A DNA stretch of 64,000 bases from Massilia sp. TS11 (GTDB taxonomy: Bacteria > Pseudomonadota > Gammaproteobacteria > Burkholderiales > Burkholderiaceae_D). This document shows, piece by piece, positions 36,189-45,700 of this stretch. Position numbers and translations under genes: made by a program. Location: assembly GCF_022012445.1 (NCBI RefSeq), contig NZ_JAKLTS010000001.1, forward strand, positions 248,001-312,000. Reading direction: 5' to 3'. The notes below the pieces were generated by a model. It did no database searches. It had not been told where the DNA came from and saw nothing but the letters and a program-made list of their open reading frames with translations. Position 1 is the stretch's first letter. Every line of letters begins with the position of its first letter.

Positions 36189-36553
36189 GGCAGCACCAGC
36201 TTCTGCACGGCCGACAGCAGCACTTCCGGCTTGAACGGCTTGGTCAGCCAGGCGCGCGCGCCGGCCGCCTGGCCTTCGCGCTTCTTTTCCTCGGCCGACT
36301 CGGTGGTCAGCATCAGCACCGGCGTGAAGCGCGCCTGCGGATGGGTCTTGACCCGCTTCAGGAAGGCGATGCCGTCCATGCGCGGCATGTTGACGTCGCT
36401 GATGATCATGTGGATCTTCGGTCCGTCGAGGTGGCGCAGGGCGTCCTCGCCATCGCAGCCCTCGAGCACCTGGTAGCCGGCACCGCGCAGAGTGATTCCG
36501 ACGACCTGGCGTACCGAAGCCGAGTCGTCCACGATCAGGATGGTTTTGCTCAT
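36185..36553 (-). CDS. cheY: CheY-like response regulator
   Basis: 122 residues, receiver only. The acidic pair is in LIVDDSAS, the phospho-Asp in IISDVNMPRMDG near 53, the switch Thr in MLTTES and the Lys in LTKPFKP. It is the probable direct output of the adjacent CheA. ATGA overlap with the STAS gene. Confidence 0.93.
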   Translation of the reverse strand: MSKTILIVDDSASVRQVVGITLRGAGYQVLEGCDGEDALRHLDGPKIHMIISDVNMPRMDGIAFLKRVKTHPQARFTPVLMLTTESAEEKKREGQAAGARAWLTKPFKPEVLLSAVQKLVLP

Positions 36554-36563
36554 GATGTTCCCT

Positions 36564-37676
36564 TCAGAAGAAAGTCAGTTCCTCGCCCGCGGTGTGCTCG
36601 TCCTGTTCATGGGTCGCGCGCTCCTCGTGCATGGTGTAATGGCCCGCCAGTCCGGCCAGCCAGTCCGCAGGATCGGGAAGCGGCGTGCGCGCCTCCAGGG
36701 TCTGCGTCAATCGTTCGATGTCCCCGGTGACCACCTCCAGAATCTGGCGGATGCGGTCCTGGAACTGCAGCGCCACCAGCAGGTTCGAGACCTCGCCCTT
36801 GATGGCGGCGCCACGCGCGCGCAGTTCTTCGCTGTGCTCGGCCAGTTCGCTCACGTGGCCCAGCACGTCCTCCATCACGCTGCGCGAGGCGCCGATGGCC
36901 TCGCGGTCGGCGACATCGGCGTCGGCCGCCGCGGCCAGGGTCGCGCCCATGGTCTGCGAGACCTGGGCCATGCGGCTGGTGATGCGCTGGCCGATGTCGT
37001 TCGAGGCCTGCGACAGGCGCCGCACCTCATTCGCGATGACGGCGAAGCCACGCCCGGCATCGCCGGCGCGGGCCGCCTCGATCGAGGCATTGATGGCCAG
37101 GATGTTGGTCTGCGCCGCGATCAGGCTCACTTCCGCCGCCAGCTCGCGCAGCTCGGTCACGTCGCCCGACAGGCTGCGGATATGCCCGAGCAGGCCGGCC
37201 TTGGAATCGACCACGCCTTCCAGGCAGTGGATCACCGGGCCCAGTTCGCGCTGACACAGGGTGAGCAGGCTCATGGTGGTCTGCTGCTTGTTGTCGGGCG
37301 CGTGGCTGACGGTGTCGAAACCGGCCGCGTCGAACTGCTGGAGCAGGGTGGAGAAGCTGCCAATCAGCGCGTTGACGGCGTCCTCCGACTGGCCGCGCAC
37401 GGTCAGCAGGTGGCGCAGCCAGACCGGCAGCACTTCGGCCAGCAGCGGTCGCACGGCGGCGCCGCGCGGCGCCTGCGCGGTGGTCAGCGGGGTCACGACC
37501 GCTGCGCTGGCGGGCCTGGTGTTCGCGCTGGCGAGCAGCACGGCCAGGCAGGCGCCCACGCCCACCAGGGCGAGCACGCTGAGCCAGCCGGGCGCCGCCA
37601 GCATCGGCAGCGCCGCGCACAGCAGCACGCCGGCGGCAGCGGCCACGCGCAGGGGGAAGGGGCGCGCGCTGATCAC
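36564..37676 (-). CDS. Short methyl-accepting chemotaxis-like protein without a sensor domain
   Basis: 370 residues. Two adjacent hydrophobic stretches (about 9-28 and 30-50) with no periplasmic loop between them, then a cytoplasmic helical region and the MCP hairpin (LIAAQTNILAINASIEAARAGDAGRGFAV near 187-215). The C-terminus is acidic and ends EELTFF. It can bind CheA/CheW but has no visible ligand domain, so it may take its signal from the membrane or from a partner protein. The stop codon region overlaps nothing downstream; the start overlaps the response regulator gene (ATGA). Confidence 0.85.
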   Translation of the reverse strand: MISARPFPLRVAAAAGVLLCAALPMLAAPGWLSVLALVGVGACLAVLLASANTRPASAAVVTPLTTAQAPRGAAVRPLLAEVLPVWLRHLLTVRGQSEDAVNALIGSFSTLLQQFDAAGFDTVSHAPDNKQQTTMSLLTLCQRELGPVIHCLEGVVDSKAGLLGHIRSLSGDVTELRELAAEVSLIAAQTNILAINASIEAARAGDAGRGFAVIANEVRRLSQASNDIGQRITSRMAQVSQTMGATLAAAADADVADREAIGASRSVMEDVLGHVSELAEHSEELRARGAAIKGEVSNLLVALQFQDRIRQILEVVTGDIERLTQTLEARTPLPDPADWLAGLAGHYTMHEERATHEQDEHTAGEELTFF

Positions 37677-38101
37677 GATGCGACCTTGATTTCGATGGCC
37701 TGGGCCAGGGCTGCGCCCAGGGCCACGCGCTGGACCGGCTTTTGCAGCACGCCGATCAGGTTCAGGTGGTGGAAGCGGCCCATCAGCGCGGCCGAATTGA
37801 GCACCCGGCTGGACTGGCCCGACATCAGAATCAGCCCGCCGCGGTAGCCGCGTGCGCTGATCTCCTCCATCACTTCAAAGCCGTCCTTCTCCGGCATCGA
37901 TAGGTCGCACACGACCACGTCCGGGTGGGTGAGGCCGGGATCGAACTCGGTCAGCGCAGCCAGGCCATCGCCGGCCACGCGCACGTGGCTGATGCCGAGT
38001 TTGCGCAGCATGGTTTCGATCAGTTCGGTCATGAAGACGTCGTCGTCCACGACCAGCACGCGCAGGGCGGAGATGGTGGGCGGAATGTGAATGCTGCTCA
38101 T
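37673..38101 (-). CDS. Single-domain response regulator
   Basis: 142 residues, receiver only: [17 protein letters not shown] near 16-32, phospho-Asp in [13 protein letters not shown] near 63, Ser of LMSGQS as the switch residue and Lys in LQKPV. It overlaps the hybrid kinase and the short MCP genes by 4 bp on each side, so it is probably the partner of that kinase. No output domain. Confidence 0.9.
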   Translation of the reverse strand: MSSIHIPPTISALRVLVVDDDVFMTELIETMLRKLGISHVRVAGDGLAALTEFDPGLTHPDVVVCDLSMPEKDGFEVMEEISARGYRGGLILMSGQSSRVLNSAALMGRFHHLNLIGVLQKPVQRVALGAALAQAIEIKVAS

Positions 38102-40140
38102 GCGGTTTCTCCTGCGTTGACGGCGTCGGTAAGGCGATGGTGGCTGGCGACCTGGGTCTGCATCAGCTGCAGCAGCGGGCCCAGGTCGTCGATCAGGGTG
38201 CGCGCCTCGGCCAGCGAGTCGGCGCCTAGTTCCAGGCGCGCGCACAGGCCGGCCAGGCGCATGGCGCCGACGGCGCGCGCCGAGGACTTCAGGCGGTGGC
38301 CGAGGGCGCGGATGCTGGCGTGGTCGTTCTGGGCGGCGGCTTCCTGCATGGCCGTGATGGTCACGGCGGCGTTGTCGAGGAAGATGGCGAGCAGGCGGTG
38401 CATGGTCTCCTCGTCGTTGTCGACCAACTGGGCCAGCAGGGCCAGGCTGATCAGCTCAGGCGTCTGGTCGGCGCAGTCATGTTCGGTCGCGGGCAGGGCC
38501 ACGGCCGCGTCCTCGCCATCGGGATCGATCCAGCGCGCCAGGGTTTGATAGAAGCGCGCCGGCTCGATCGGCTTGGCCAGAAAGTCGTTCATGCCGGCCT
38601 CGGTGCAGCGTTCGCGGTCGCTCTGGAAGGCATTGGCCGTCATCGCGATCACCGGCAGCTGGGCGGTGCGCGGACGGCTACGCAGGTGGCGCGTGGCGTC
38701 CAGCCCGTCCATGCGCGGCATGTGCACGTCCATCAGCACGCAGGCGAAGTCCTGCCGGGCGCAGGCGTCGAGGGCGGCCTGGCCGTCGGCCACGATGCTG
38801 ACCTGCATGCCGGCCCGTTCGAGGAACTGGCGCGCCAGCTCCTGGTTGAGCGGGTTGTCCTCGGCCAGCAGCACATGGGCGCCGCGCAGGCGCTGGTGGG
38901 CATTGTCGATCAGCTTGTCGATGCTGCCGGCGGCCGGCGCTTCGTTGCGCGTGTCGCGGATGCGCAGCAGCGGCAGCTCCAGCCAGAAGGTGGAGCCGAC
39001 GCCCGGCGCCGATTCGACGCCGACGCTGCCACTCATCATGTCGGCCAGCTGGCGCGAAATCGCCAGGCCCAGGCCGGTGCCGCCGTAGCGGCGCGTGGTC
39101 GACGCATCGACCTGGTGGAAGGCGTGGAACAGCTTGGCCTGTTCATCCGCGTGCATGCCGATGCCGGTGTCCTGCACTTCGACCCGCAGACGCGCGCACT
39201 CGCTCGGCGTGTCGCTCAGGCTGGCGCGCAGACTGATGCTGCCGGCCGCGGTGAACTTGACGGCGTTGGACAGAAAATTCGAAATGATCTGGCCGATGCG
39301 CAGCGCATCGCCCTGCACATTGGCGCGCAGGCTGGGGTCGCAATCGATGTGCAGGCGCAGGCCTTTCTCCGCCGCCAGCGGGGCGAAATTGGCGCCCTGC
39401 GAGTGGAGCAGGCCGACCAGGTCGAGCGGCAGGGCCTCGAGCTGGAGCTTGCCTGCTTCCATTTTCGAAAAGTCGAGCACGTCGTTCAGCATGGCCAGCA
39501 TCTGCCGGCCGGCCTGTTCGATCGCTTCGAGCGAGCGGCGTTGTTCGCCGTCGAGGGCGCCATCGAGGGTCAGATGGGCCATGCCGAGGATGCAGTTGAG
39601 CGGCGTGCGGATCTCGTGGCTCATATTGGCCAGGAATTCGCTCTTGCTGCGCGCGGCGGCCTGGGCGCGGTCGAGCGCATCGGCCAGGTCGGCGGTGCGC
39701 TCCTGCACGCGCTGCTCGAGCGTGGCGGTCAGACGCTCGGCCTGGCGCTTGGCCTGCAGCAGTTCGCGCTCGTAGCGGCGGCGCTCGCTTGCATTGAACA
39801 CGGACAGGCGGAACACATCGGGCGTGCTGCCGCTGGCCGCTTTGCGCACGGCATTGACCAGCACGGGCAGGCTGCGCCCGTCGGCGCAACGCAGGTCGAA
39901 GGCGAATTCGCCGAGCCGGCCCAGCAGCATCAGCTGGGGCGCAAAATGGGTGTCGTAGAAGATGCGCGCGCCCTGGCCGACCAGATCCTGAAAATACACT
40001 TTTCCAAGCAGGGCCTCACGCGTGAAGCCCAGCCAGTTCAGCAGGGTCAGATTGATGCGCACGATCCGCCCGTCGCGCGCCAGGCTCAGGTAGCCACAGG
40101 GCGCGCCATCGAACAATTCTTCGGCGGTTTCTTCGAACAT
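38098..40140 (-). CDS. PAS hybrid sensor kinase (PAS-HisKA-HATPase-REC-HPt)
   Basis: 680 residues, no membrane segment. PAS domain about 1-115, coiled coil about 120-165, phospho-His175 in [11 protein letters not shown], and the ATPase with GIGM and [11 protein letters not shown] near 352-362. Receiver domain about 420-535 (Asp471 in [12 protein letters not shown]) and HPt with His615 in LGHRLKSSA. The PAS sequence ([25 protein letters not shown]) is of the kind found beside RsbQ hydrolases. The RsbQ gene is 12 nt upstream. The phosphate probably passes through the receiver and HPt to one of the single-domain regulators. Confidence 0.92.
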   Translation of the reverse strand: MFEETAEELFDGAPCGYLSLARDGRIVRINLTLLNWLGFTREALLGKVYFQDLVGQGARIFYDTHFAPQLMLLGRLGEFAFDLRCADGRSLPVLVNAVRKAASGSTPDVFRLSVFNASERRRYERELLQAKRQAERLTATLEQRVQERTADLADALDRAQAAARSKSEFLANMSHEIRTPLNCILGMAHLTLDGALDGEQRRSLEAIEQAGRQMLAMLNDVLDFSKMEAGKLQLEALPLDLVGLLHSQGANFAPLAAEKGLRLHIDCDPSLRANVQGDALRIGQIISNFLSNAVKFTAAGSISLRASLSDTPSECARLRVEVQDTGIGMHADEQAKLFHAFHQVDASTTRRYGGTGLGLAISRQLADMMSGSVGVESAPGVGSTFWLELPLLRIRDTRNEAPAAGSIDKLIDNAHQRLRGAHVLLAEDNPLNQELARQFLERAGMQVSIVADGQAALDACARQDFACVLMDVHMPRMDGLDATRHLRSRPRTAQLPVIAMTANAFQSDRERCTEAGMNDFLAKPIEPARFYQTLARWIDPDGEDAAVALPATEHDCADQTPELISLALLAQLVDNDEETMHRLLAIFLDNAAVTITAMQEAAAQNDHASIRALGHRLKSSARAVGAMRLAGLCARLELGADSLAEARTLIDDLGPLLQLMQTQVASHHRLTDAVNAGETA

Positions 40141-40152
40141 GATGGCCTCGGC

Positions 40153-40941
40153 TTAGAGGAAGGCGCGGATGGCGGCAGCGGTTTCGTCGGGCGCGCTGAC
40201 GTGCGGGCAGTGGCCGGCCGCGCGCAGTTGCACGAAGCTGCTGCCGGCCAGTTGGCTGTGCATGTAGCGGCCGACGGCGACCGGGGCGATTGGGTCCTGC
40301 GAGCATTGCAGGATCAGGGCCGGCACCTGCAGCTTGCCCAGATCGGCGCGGTTGTCCGACATGAACGTCAGGCGCGCGAACTGTTTGGCGATGGTCGGAT
40401 CGGTGCGGCAGAAGCTGTCGGCCAGTTCCTCGGCCAGGTCCGGACGGTCGCCATTGCCCATGATGGTCGGCGCCATCGCGCGCGACCAGGCCACATAGTT
40501 TTCGTCCATGAAGTCGAGCAGGGCGTCGATGTCGCTGCGGTTGAAGCCGCCGAAGTAGTCGCCGTCGTTGATGTAGCAGGGCGAGGGGCCGACCAGGATC
40601 AGTTTGCTGAAAGCCGCGGGGCGTTTGATCGCGGCGAGGATGCCGATCATGGCCGACACCGAATGCCCGACAAACACCGTCTGCTGCAGGCCCATCGCGT
40701 CGATGATCTCGAGCACGTCCTCGGCATAGCGCTCGAGCGTGGCGTATTGGGCCGCGTCGTAGGCATCGGTGTCGGAGGCGCCGGCGCCGACATGGTCGAA
40801 CAGCACGATGCGGTGATCGTCTTCGAAGGCCGGCGTCACCAGGCGCCACATGTGCTGGTCACAGCCGAGGCCGTGGGCGAACATGATCGGCTGCGTGCCC
40901 TGGCCCAGGCTCTGCACATTGTTGCGGAAGATGGCTCCCAT
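40153..40941 (-). CDS. rsbQ: RsbQ-like alpha/beta hydrolase (PAS-partner signalling hydrolase)
   Basis: 262 residues. Close in pattern to Bacillus RsbQ and to plant D14/KAI2 receptors: IMFAHGLGCDQHMW near 19-32, LFDHVGAGASD near 47-57, nucleophile Ser94 in GHSVS, Asp216 in CSQDP and the His in GHCPH near 244. In Bacillus, RsbQ works with the PAS phosphatase RsbP to signal energy stress, probably by supplying a small hydrophobic ligand. Here the next gene is a PAS kinase. First gene of the 12-gene chemosensory run. Confidence 0.88.
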   Translation of the reverse strand: MGAIFRNNVQSLGQGTQPIMFAHGLGCDQHMWRLVTPAFEDDHRIVLFDHVGAGASDTDAYDAAQYATLERYAEDVLEIIDAMGLQQTVFVGHSVSAMIGILAAIKRPAAFSKLILVGPSPCYINDGDYFGGFNRSDIDALLDFMDENYVAWSRAMAPTIMGNGDRPDLAEELADSFCRTDPTIAKQFARLTFMSDNRADLGKLQVPALILQCSQDPIAPVAVGRYMHSQLAGSSFVQLRAAGHCPHVSAPDETAAAIRAFL

Positions 40942-41070
40942 GATTGATTCCTTCTGCTGTCTGATCGGATGAGATCAGTATTGCAGTCGGGAATCTTTCT
41001 GGGGATCGTTGCGAGCGCCTAAATTCTGTCGGAGGGTTTTCTGGTCGGTCTGTAGTGGAATCAACGACCC

Positions 41071-41090
41071 CCTAGTCACAAAGGACTAGG
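41071..41090. terminator. Small hairpin overlapping the HPt stop codon
   Basis: CCTAGTC-6 nt-GACTAGG. The minus-strand TAG stop of the HPt gene lies inside one arm. There is no T tract, so termination is only a possibility. The remaining 40942-41070 gap shows no other structure. Confidence 0.3.
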
Positions 41091-41457
41091 TGCGTGCCCG
41101 CCAAGCCTGGGCGGCGGCCAGGGTGTCGGCGAGCACGGCGCGCAGATCGGCGAAGCCGGCAGCAAGCGCGGCGGGCGCGCTGTCCGGTGTGCTCAGCAGA
41201 ATTTGCAGCGCATGCGCCACGGCCGCGAAACGCTGAGCGCCGATGGCGGCCACGGCGCCGCGCGCGCCGTGCAGCAGGCCTGCGGCCTCGGCCAGACTGC
41301 CCGTTTGCCAGGCTTGTTCGGCCGCGGCGACGTCCAGCGGCAGTTGCGCGATCATGCGCGCGACGAGTTCATCGAGCATGCGGCGTTGCTCGGGATGCTG
41401 GCCGCAGAAGGCTTCGAGTTTGCTGATGGCGAACAGCGGCAGGTCGGTGTGCGGCAT
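41086..41457 (-). CDS. HPt-domain protein
   Basis: 123 residues, all helical. The segment AAGLLHGARGAVAAIGAQRF near 57-76 matches the HPt core H-x-(L/A)-(K/R)-G-x-x-x-x-(I/V)-G, with His63 as the likely phospho-acceptor. It is divergent from the LuxR-type regulator and lies 144 nt upstream of rsbQ on the same strand. It may shuttle phosphate for the hybrid kinase or the regulator. Confidence 0.65.
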   Translation of the reverse strand: MPHTDLPLFAISKLEAFCGQHPEQRRMLDELVARMIAQLPLDVAAAEQAWQTGSLAEAAGLLHGARGAVAAIGAQRFAAVAHALQILLSTPDSAPAALAAGFADLRAVLADTLAAAQAWRART

Positions 41458-41558
41458 GCTTTGTGACTATCGGTTATAGTGATTTTTCACACTGCAAAAA
41501 CATGGGGAAATCGCTTAGGATGCGAGTGCCTGCCCAGAATACTGCAAGCTCTTATCGA

Positions 41559-42200
41559 ATGTCCAAGCCGATCCGCATTCTGCTCATCGATGATCACCAG
41601 GTGGCCCGCTACGGGCTGCGTCTGATGCTCTCCGCTGCGCCCGACCTTGAAGTCATCGCCGAAGCGCCGAATGCCGCGCGCGGCCTGCACATGCTCGACA
41701 CCGAGCGCTACGACGTGGTGCTGCTCGACCTCGGCCTGCCGGACCGCAATGGCCTCGATGTGCTGCGCCTGATCCGCGAGCGCCACCCGGGCGTGGCGAC
41801 CCTGATCGTCAGCGCCCAGCCCGAGGATTCGTATGCCGTGCGCGCGCTGCGCAGCGGCGCCGCCGGCTTTCTGACCAAGGACGCGACGCCCGACGTGCTG
41901 CAGGCGGCCGTGCGCAAGGCCGCCAGTGGCGGTAAGTACGTGACGCCGAGCCTGCTGCAAAAGCTGGCCGACATGCTCGGCGGCGACCAGGCCAATGCCG
42001 CCCACGAACGCCTGACCGACCGCGAGTTCGAGGTCTTCAAACTGATTGCCAGCGGCCTGAGCCTGGTGGACATCGCCGCCACCCTGCACCTGTCGCCGAG
42101 CACCATCACCACCTACCGCGCGCGCATCCTGGAAAAAATGGGCCTCAAGGGCAATGCCGACCTGACGCGCTATGCGGTCGACCACGACCTGCTGAATTAA
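41559..42200 (+). CDS. LuxR/NarL-type response regulator
   Basis: 213 residues. Receiver domain with LIDDHQVARYGLRLM near 9-23 and phospho-Asp in VVLLDLGLPDRNG near 54. The LuxR helix-turn-helix at about 145-205 reads LTDREFEVFKLIASGLSLVDIA. The ATG at 41559 gives the family start but has no strong ribosome site; in-frame ATGs at 41502 and 41520 are alternatives. A TATAGT at 41475-41480 may be the -10. Next to HPt and the chemosensory operon, so it may be an output of that system. It ends in a TTAA shared with the convergent Lrp gene. Confidence 0.88.
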   Translation: MSKPIRILLIDDHQVARYGLRLMLSAAPDLEVIAEAPNAARGLHMLDTERYDVVLLDLGLPDRNGLDVLRLIRERHPGVATLIVSAQPEDSYAVRALRSGAAGFLTKDATPDVLQAAVRKAASGGKYVTPSLLQKLADMLGGDQANAAHERLTDREFEVFKLIASGLSLVDIAATLHLSPSTITTYRARILEKMGLKGNADLTRYAVDHDLLN

Positions 42201-42664
42201 ACGGGCAGGGCGGTCTGGTATTTCACTTCGCGCAGGGCCACGCTGGTGTTGACCTGCGCCACGCCCTGCAGCTTGAACAGCACATTGTGCATGAAGGCCT
42301 GGTAGGCCTCCATGTCGGGCACGATGACCTTGATCGTGTAGTCCGAATTGCCGGTGGTTTCGTAGCATTCGACGACCTCGGGCCGCACGAGCATGGCGTT
42401 TTCAAAACTCTCGACCACGCCGGCCGCATGGCGGTTGAGCGTGACGTGCGCCAGGCAACACACCATGAGCCCCAGCTTGCGCCGGTTGACGATGGCCGCA
42501 TAACGTTGGATCACCCCGCTGTCCTCAAGTTCCTTTTGGCGGCGCCAGCAGGGCGTGGCCGATAGGCCGACCTTCTCGGCCAGTTCCGCATTCGACAGGC
42601 GGCAGTTTTGCTGGAGTTCGGCAAGGATTTTCCGGGAGGCGGCGTCGAAGGAAAAATCTTCCAT
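42197..42664 (-). CDS. Lrp/AsnC family transcriptional regulator
   Basis: 155 residues. Helix-turn-helix near 10-60 (LAEKVGLSATPCWRRQKELEDSGVI), then the RAM ligand domain with SVAL near the end. The divergent indolepyruvate oxidoreductase gene is the probable target, since this pairing is common and such regulators sense amino acids. The ATG at 42664 fits the family; upstream codons enter the operator region. The stop overlaps that of the LuxR regulator by 4 bp. Confidence 0.9.
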   Translation of the reverse strand: MEDFSFDAASRKILAELQQNCRLSNAELAEKVGLSATPCWRRQKELEDSGVIQRYAAIVNRRKLGLMVCCLAHVTLNRHAAGVVESFENAMLVRPEVVECYETTGNSDYTIKVIVPDMEAYQAFMHNVLFKLQGVAQVNTSVALREVKYQTALPV

Positions 42665-42678
42665 AAAATGCCTATGAA

Positions 42679-42697
42679 TGAGTGAAATTGACTCAAT
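42679..42697. promoter_or_regulatory. Candidate Lrp-type operator between the regulator and the oxidoreductase gene
   Basis: TGAGT-N7-ACTCA (42679-42695) overlaps a perfect ATTGA-C-TCAAT palindrome (42687-42697), 15 nt upstream of the regulator ATG and 84 nt upstream of the oxidoreductase ATG. A nearby AT-rich stretch (GGAAAATTTTTC, from 42722) adds to a typical Lrp-family control region. Confidence 0.4.
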
Positions 42698-42780
42698 CCT
42701 AGCAAAACGTGAGGAAGATAAGGAAAATTTTTCGCCGCGTCGCAATTATCATTCCTGCACTGTTTACTCGGGAATGTGCC

Positions 42781-45700
42781 ATGAACGCCCTCGTCGATCC
42801 CCACTACCGCCTGCAGGACAATCTGGAACGCCAGAGTGGCCGTGTTTTCCTCACCGGCACCCAGGCCCTGGTGCGCCTGATGCTCATGCAAAAGCGGGCC
42901 GACCTGGCCCAGGGCATCAATACGGCCGGTTTCGTGTCCGGTTACCGCGGCTCGCCGCTGGGCGCCGTTGACCAGGAAATGTGGCGTGCCAAGGAGCTGC
43001 TGCAGGAACATGATGTCGAATTCCTGCCCGCCATTAACGAGGACCTGGGCGCTACCGCCGTGCTCGGCACGCAGCAGGTCGAAAGCGATCCGAGCCGCAA
43101 GGTCGATGGCGTGTTCTCGATGTGGTACGGCAAAGGGCCGGGCGTGGACCGCTCCGGCGATGCGCTCAAGCACGGCAATGCCTACGGCTCCTCGCCCCAT
43201 GGCGGCGTGCTGGTGGTGGTCGGCGATGACCATGGCTGCGTGTCGTCCTCGATGCCGCACCAGAGCGAACAGGCGCTGATGGCCTGGAGCATGCCGGTGC
43301 TGAATCCCGCCAATATTCAGGAATACCTGGAGTTCGGCCTGTACGGCTGGGCGCTGTCGCGCTTCTCGGGCGCCTGGGTCGGCTTCAAGGCCATTTCCGA
43401 AACGGTCGAAGGCGGCGCCGTGGTCGAGCTGCCACCGCTGCCGCAGTTCCATGTGCCGAGCGACTACGCGCCGCCGCCCGAGGGTCTGCACTACCGCTGG
43501 CCCGACTTCCCGAGCCTGAAGATCGAAGAACGCGTGGCCGAAAAACTGCGCGCCGTGCATGCCTTCGCGCGCGTGAATTCGATCGACAAACTGCTGGTGC
43601 CGGCGCCCGGCGCGCGCCTTGGCATTGTGGCGGCCGGCAAGGCCTACCTCGATCTGGTTGAAGCCCTGCAGCGCCTCGGCCTGCCGCTGAGCGAGCTGGG
43701 CGCGCTCGGCATCCGCCTGTACAAGCCGGGCCTGACTTTCCCGCTCGAAGCGACGCGCCTGCACGATTTCGCCGCCGGCCTCGACGAGATTCTGGTGGTG
43801 GAGGAAAAGGACGCCGTCATCGAGCAGCAGATCAAGTCGCTGTTCTACAACTTGCCGGCCGAACGCCGCCCGCGCGTGCTGGGCAAGCAGGATGCGGCTG
43901 GCGCGCCGCTGCTGGCGGCCATCGGCGAACTGCGGCCCTCGCGCATTGCGCCGGCCCTGGTGCGCTGGCTGGGGCCGCATCTGCCGCAGCGCGATCTGAG
44001 CGCGGCCCTGCCGGGCTTTTGCGCGCCGGATGTCACGCGCGATCCGGATGGGGCCGTGCGCACGCCGTATTTCTGCTCGGGCTGCCCGCACAATACTTCG
44101 ACCCGCGTGCCCGAAGGCAGCACGGCAATTGCCGGCATCGGCTGCCACTTCATGGCCACCTGGATGGACCGCGGCACCGTGCAGCTGACCCAGATGGGCG
44201 GCGAGGGCGTGACCTGGGTGGCGGCCTCGCGCTTTCTGAACAAGAAGCACGTGTTCCAGAATCTGGGCGACGGCACCTATTACCACTCGGGTCTGCTGGC
44301 CCTGCGCCAGGCCGTGGCCGCGCGCGCGAATATCACCTACAAAATTCTGTACAACGACGCGGTCGCCATGACGGGCGGCCAGCCAGTCGACGGCAAGCTG
44401 TCGGTGCCGCAGATTCTGGCCCAGGTCCTGTCCGAGGGCGTGGTCAAGGCCGTGGTGGTCACCGATCAGCCCGAGAACTACCAGGGCGTGTCCCTGCCGC
44501 CGGGCGTGCGCGTCCACCATCGCAGCGAGCTCGACGTGGTGCAGCGCGCGCTGCGCGACACGGCCGGCGTGAGCGTGCTCGTGTACGACCAGACCTGTGC
44601 GGCCGAGAAGCGCCGGCGCCGCAAGCAGAAGACTTTCCCCGACCCGGCCCGCCGCATGCTGATCAATCCCGAGGTCTGCGAAGGCTGCGGCGATTGCGGC
44701 GTGCAGTCGAACTGCCTGTCGATTCTGCCGCTCGAGACGGAACTCGGGCGCAAACGCCAGATCGAACAGGCATCGTGTAACAAGGATTATGCGTGTGCCG
44801 AGGGCTTCTGCCCGAGCTTTGTCTCGGTGCTCGGTGGCCGTCTGCGCAAGGCGCCGGGCGCCAGCTTCAGCATGGACGATCTGGAACGCGCGCTGGCCGC
44901 GCACGGCGAACCCGCGCCCTACGCTTACGACAAACCGTTTGAAATGCTGGTGGCCGGCGTCGGCGGTACCGGCGTGGTGACCATCGGCGCGCTGATCAGC
45001 ATGGCCGCCCACCTGGAAGGCAAGGGCGCGTCCACGCTCGACTTCATGGGTTTTGCCCAGAAGGGTGGGGCGGTGATGTCGCACGTGCGCCTGGCCGCCT
45101 CGCCGGCCCAGCTGAACCAGGTGCGCATCGACTTGCAGCAGGCCGATGCGGTGCTGGCCTGCGACATGGTGGTGGCCACGATGCCCGAAGCCCTGGGCGT
45201 GATGCGCGCCGGGCATACGCGCGTGCTGGCCAATGAACACGAGATTCCGACCGGCCAGTTCACGCGCAATGCCGACGCCAGCAACCAGATGCCGCGCCTG
45301 TTCGAGCGCCTGCGTGCGCTGGTCGGCAAGGAGCAGCTGAGCAGTCTGCACGCGCAGAACCTGGCGCAGCGCCTGCTCGGCGACACCATCACGGCGAACA
45401 TGCTGATGCTCGGCGTCGCCTGGCAGAAGGGCATGGTGCCGGTCAGCCTGGCGGCCCTGCTGCGTGCGGTCGAGCTCAATGGCGTGGCGGTCGACATGAA
45501 CAAGAAGGCCCTGGCCCTGGGCCGCCTGGCCGCCGCCGATATGGGCGCACTCGAGCGCCTGGTCGGCGGCCAGGCGAATGTGATCCAGTTCACGCCGCCG
45601 GCCACGCTCGAGGACCTGCTGCGCGACCGCATGGCGCGCCTGACGGCCTATCAGAACGCGGCCTACGCGGCCCGCTACGAACAGGCAGTGCGCGCCGTCG

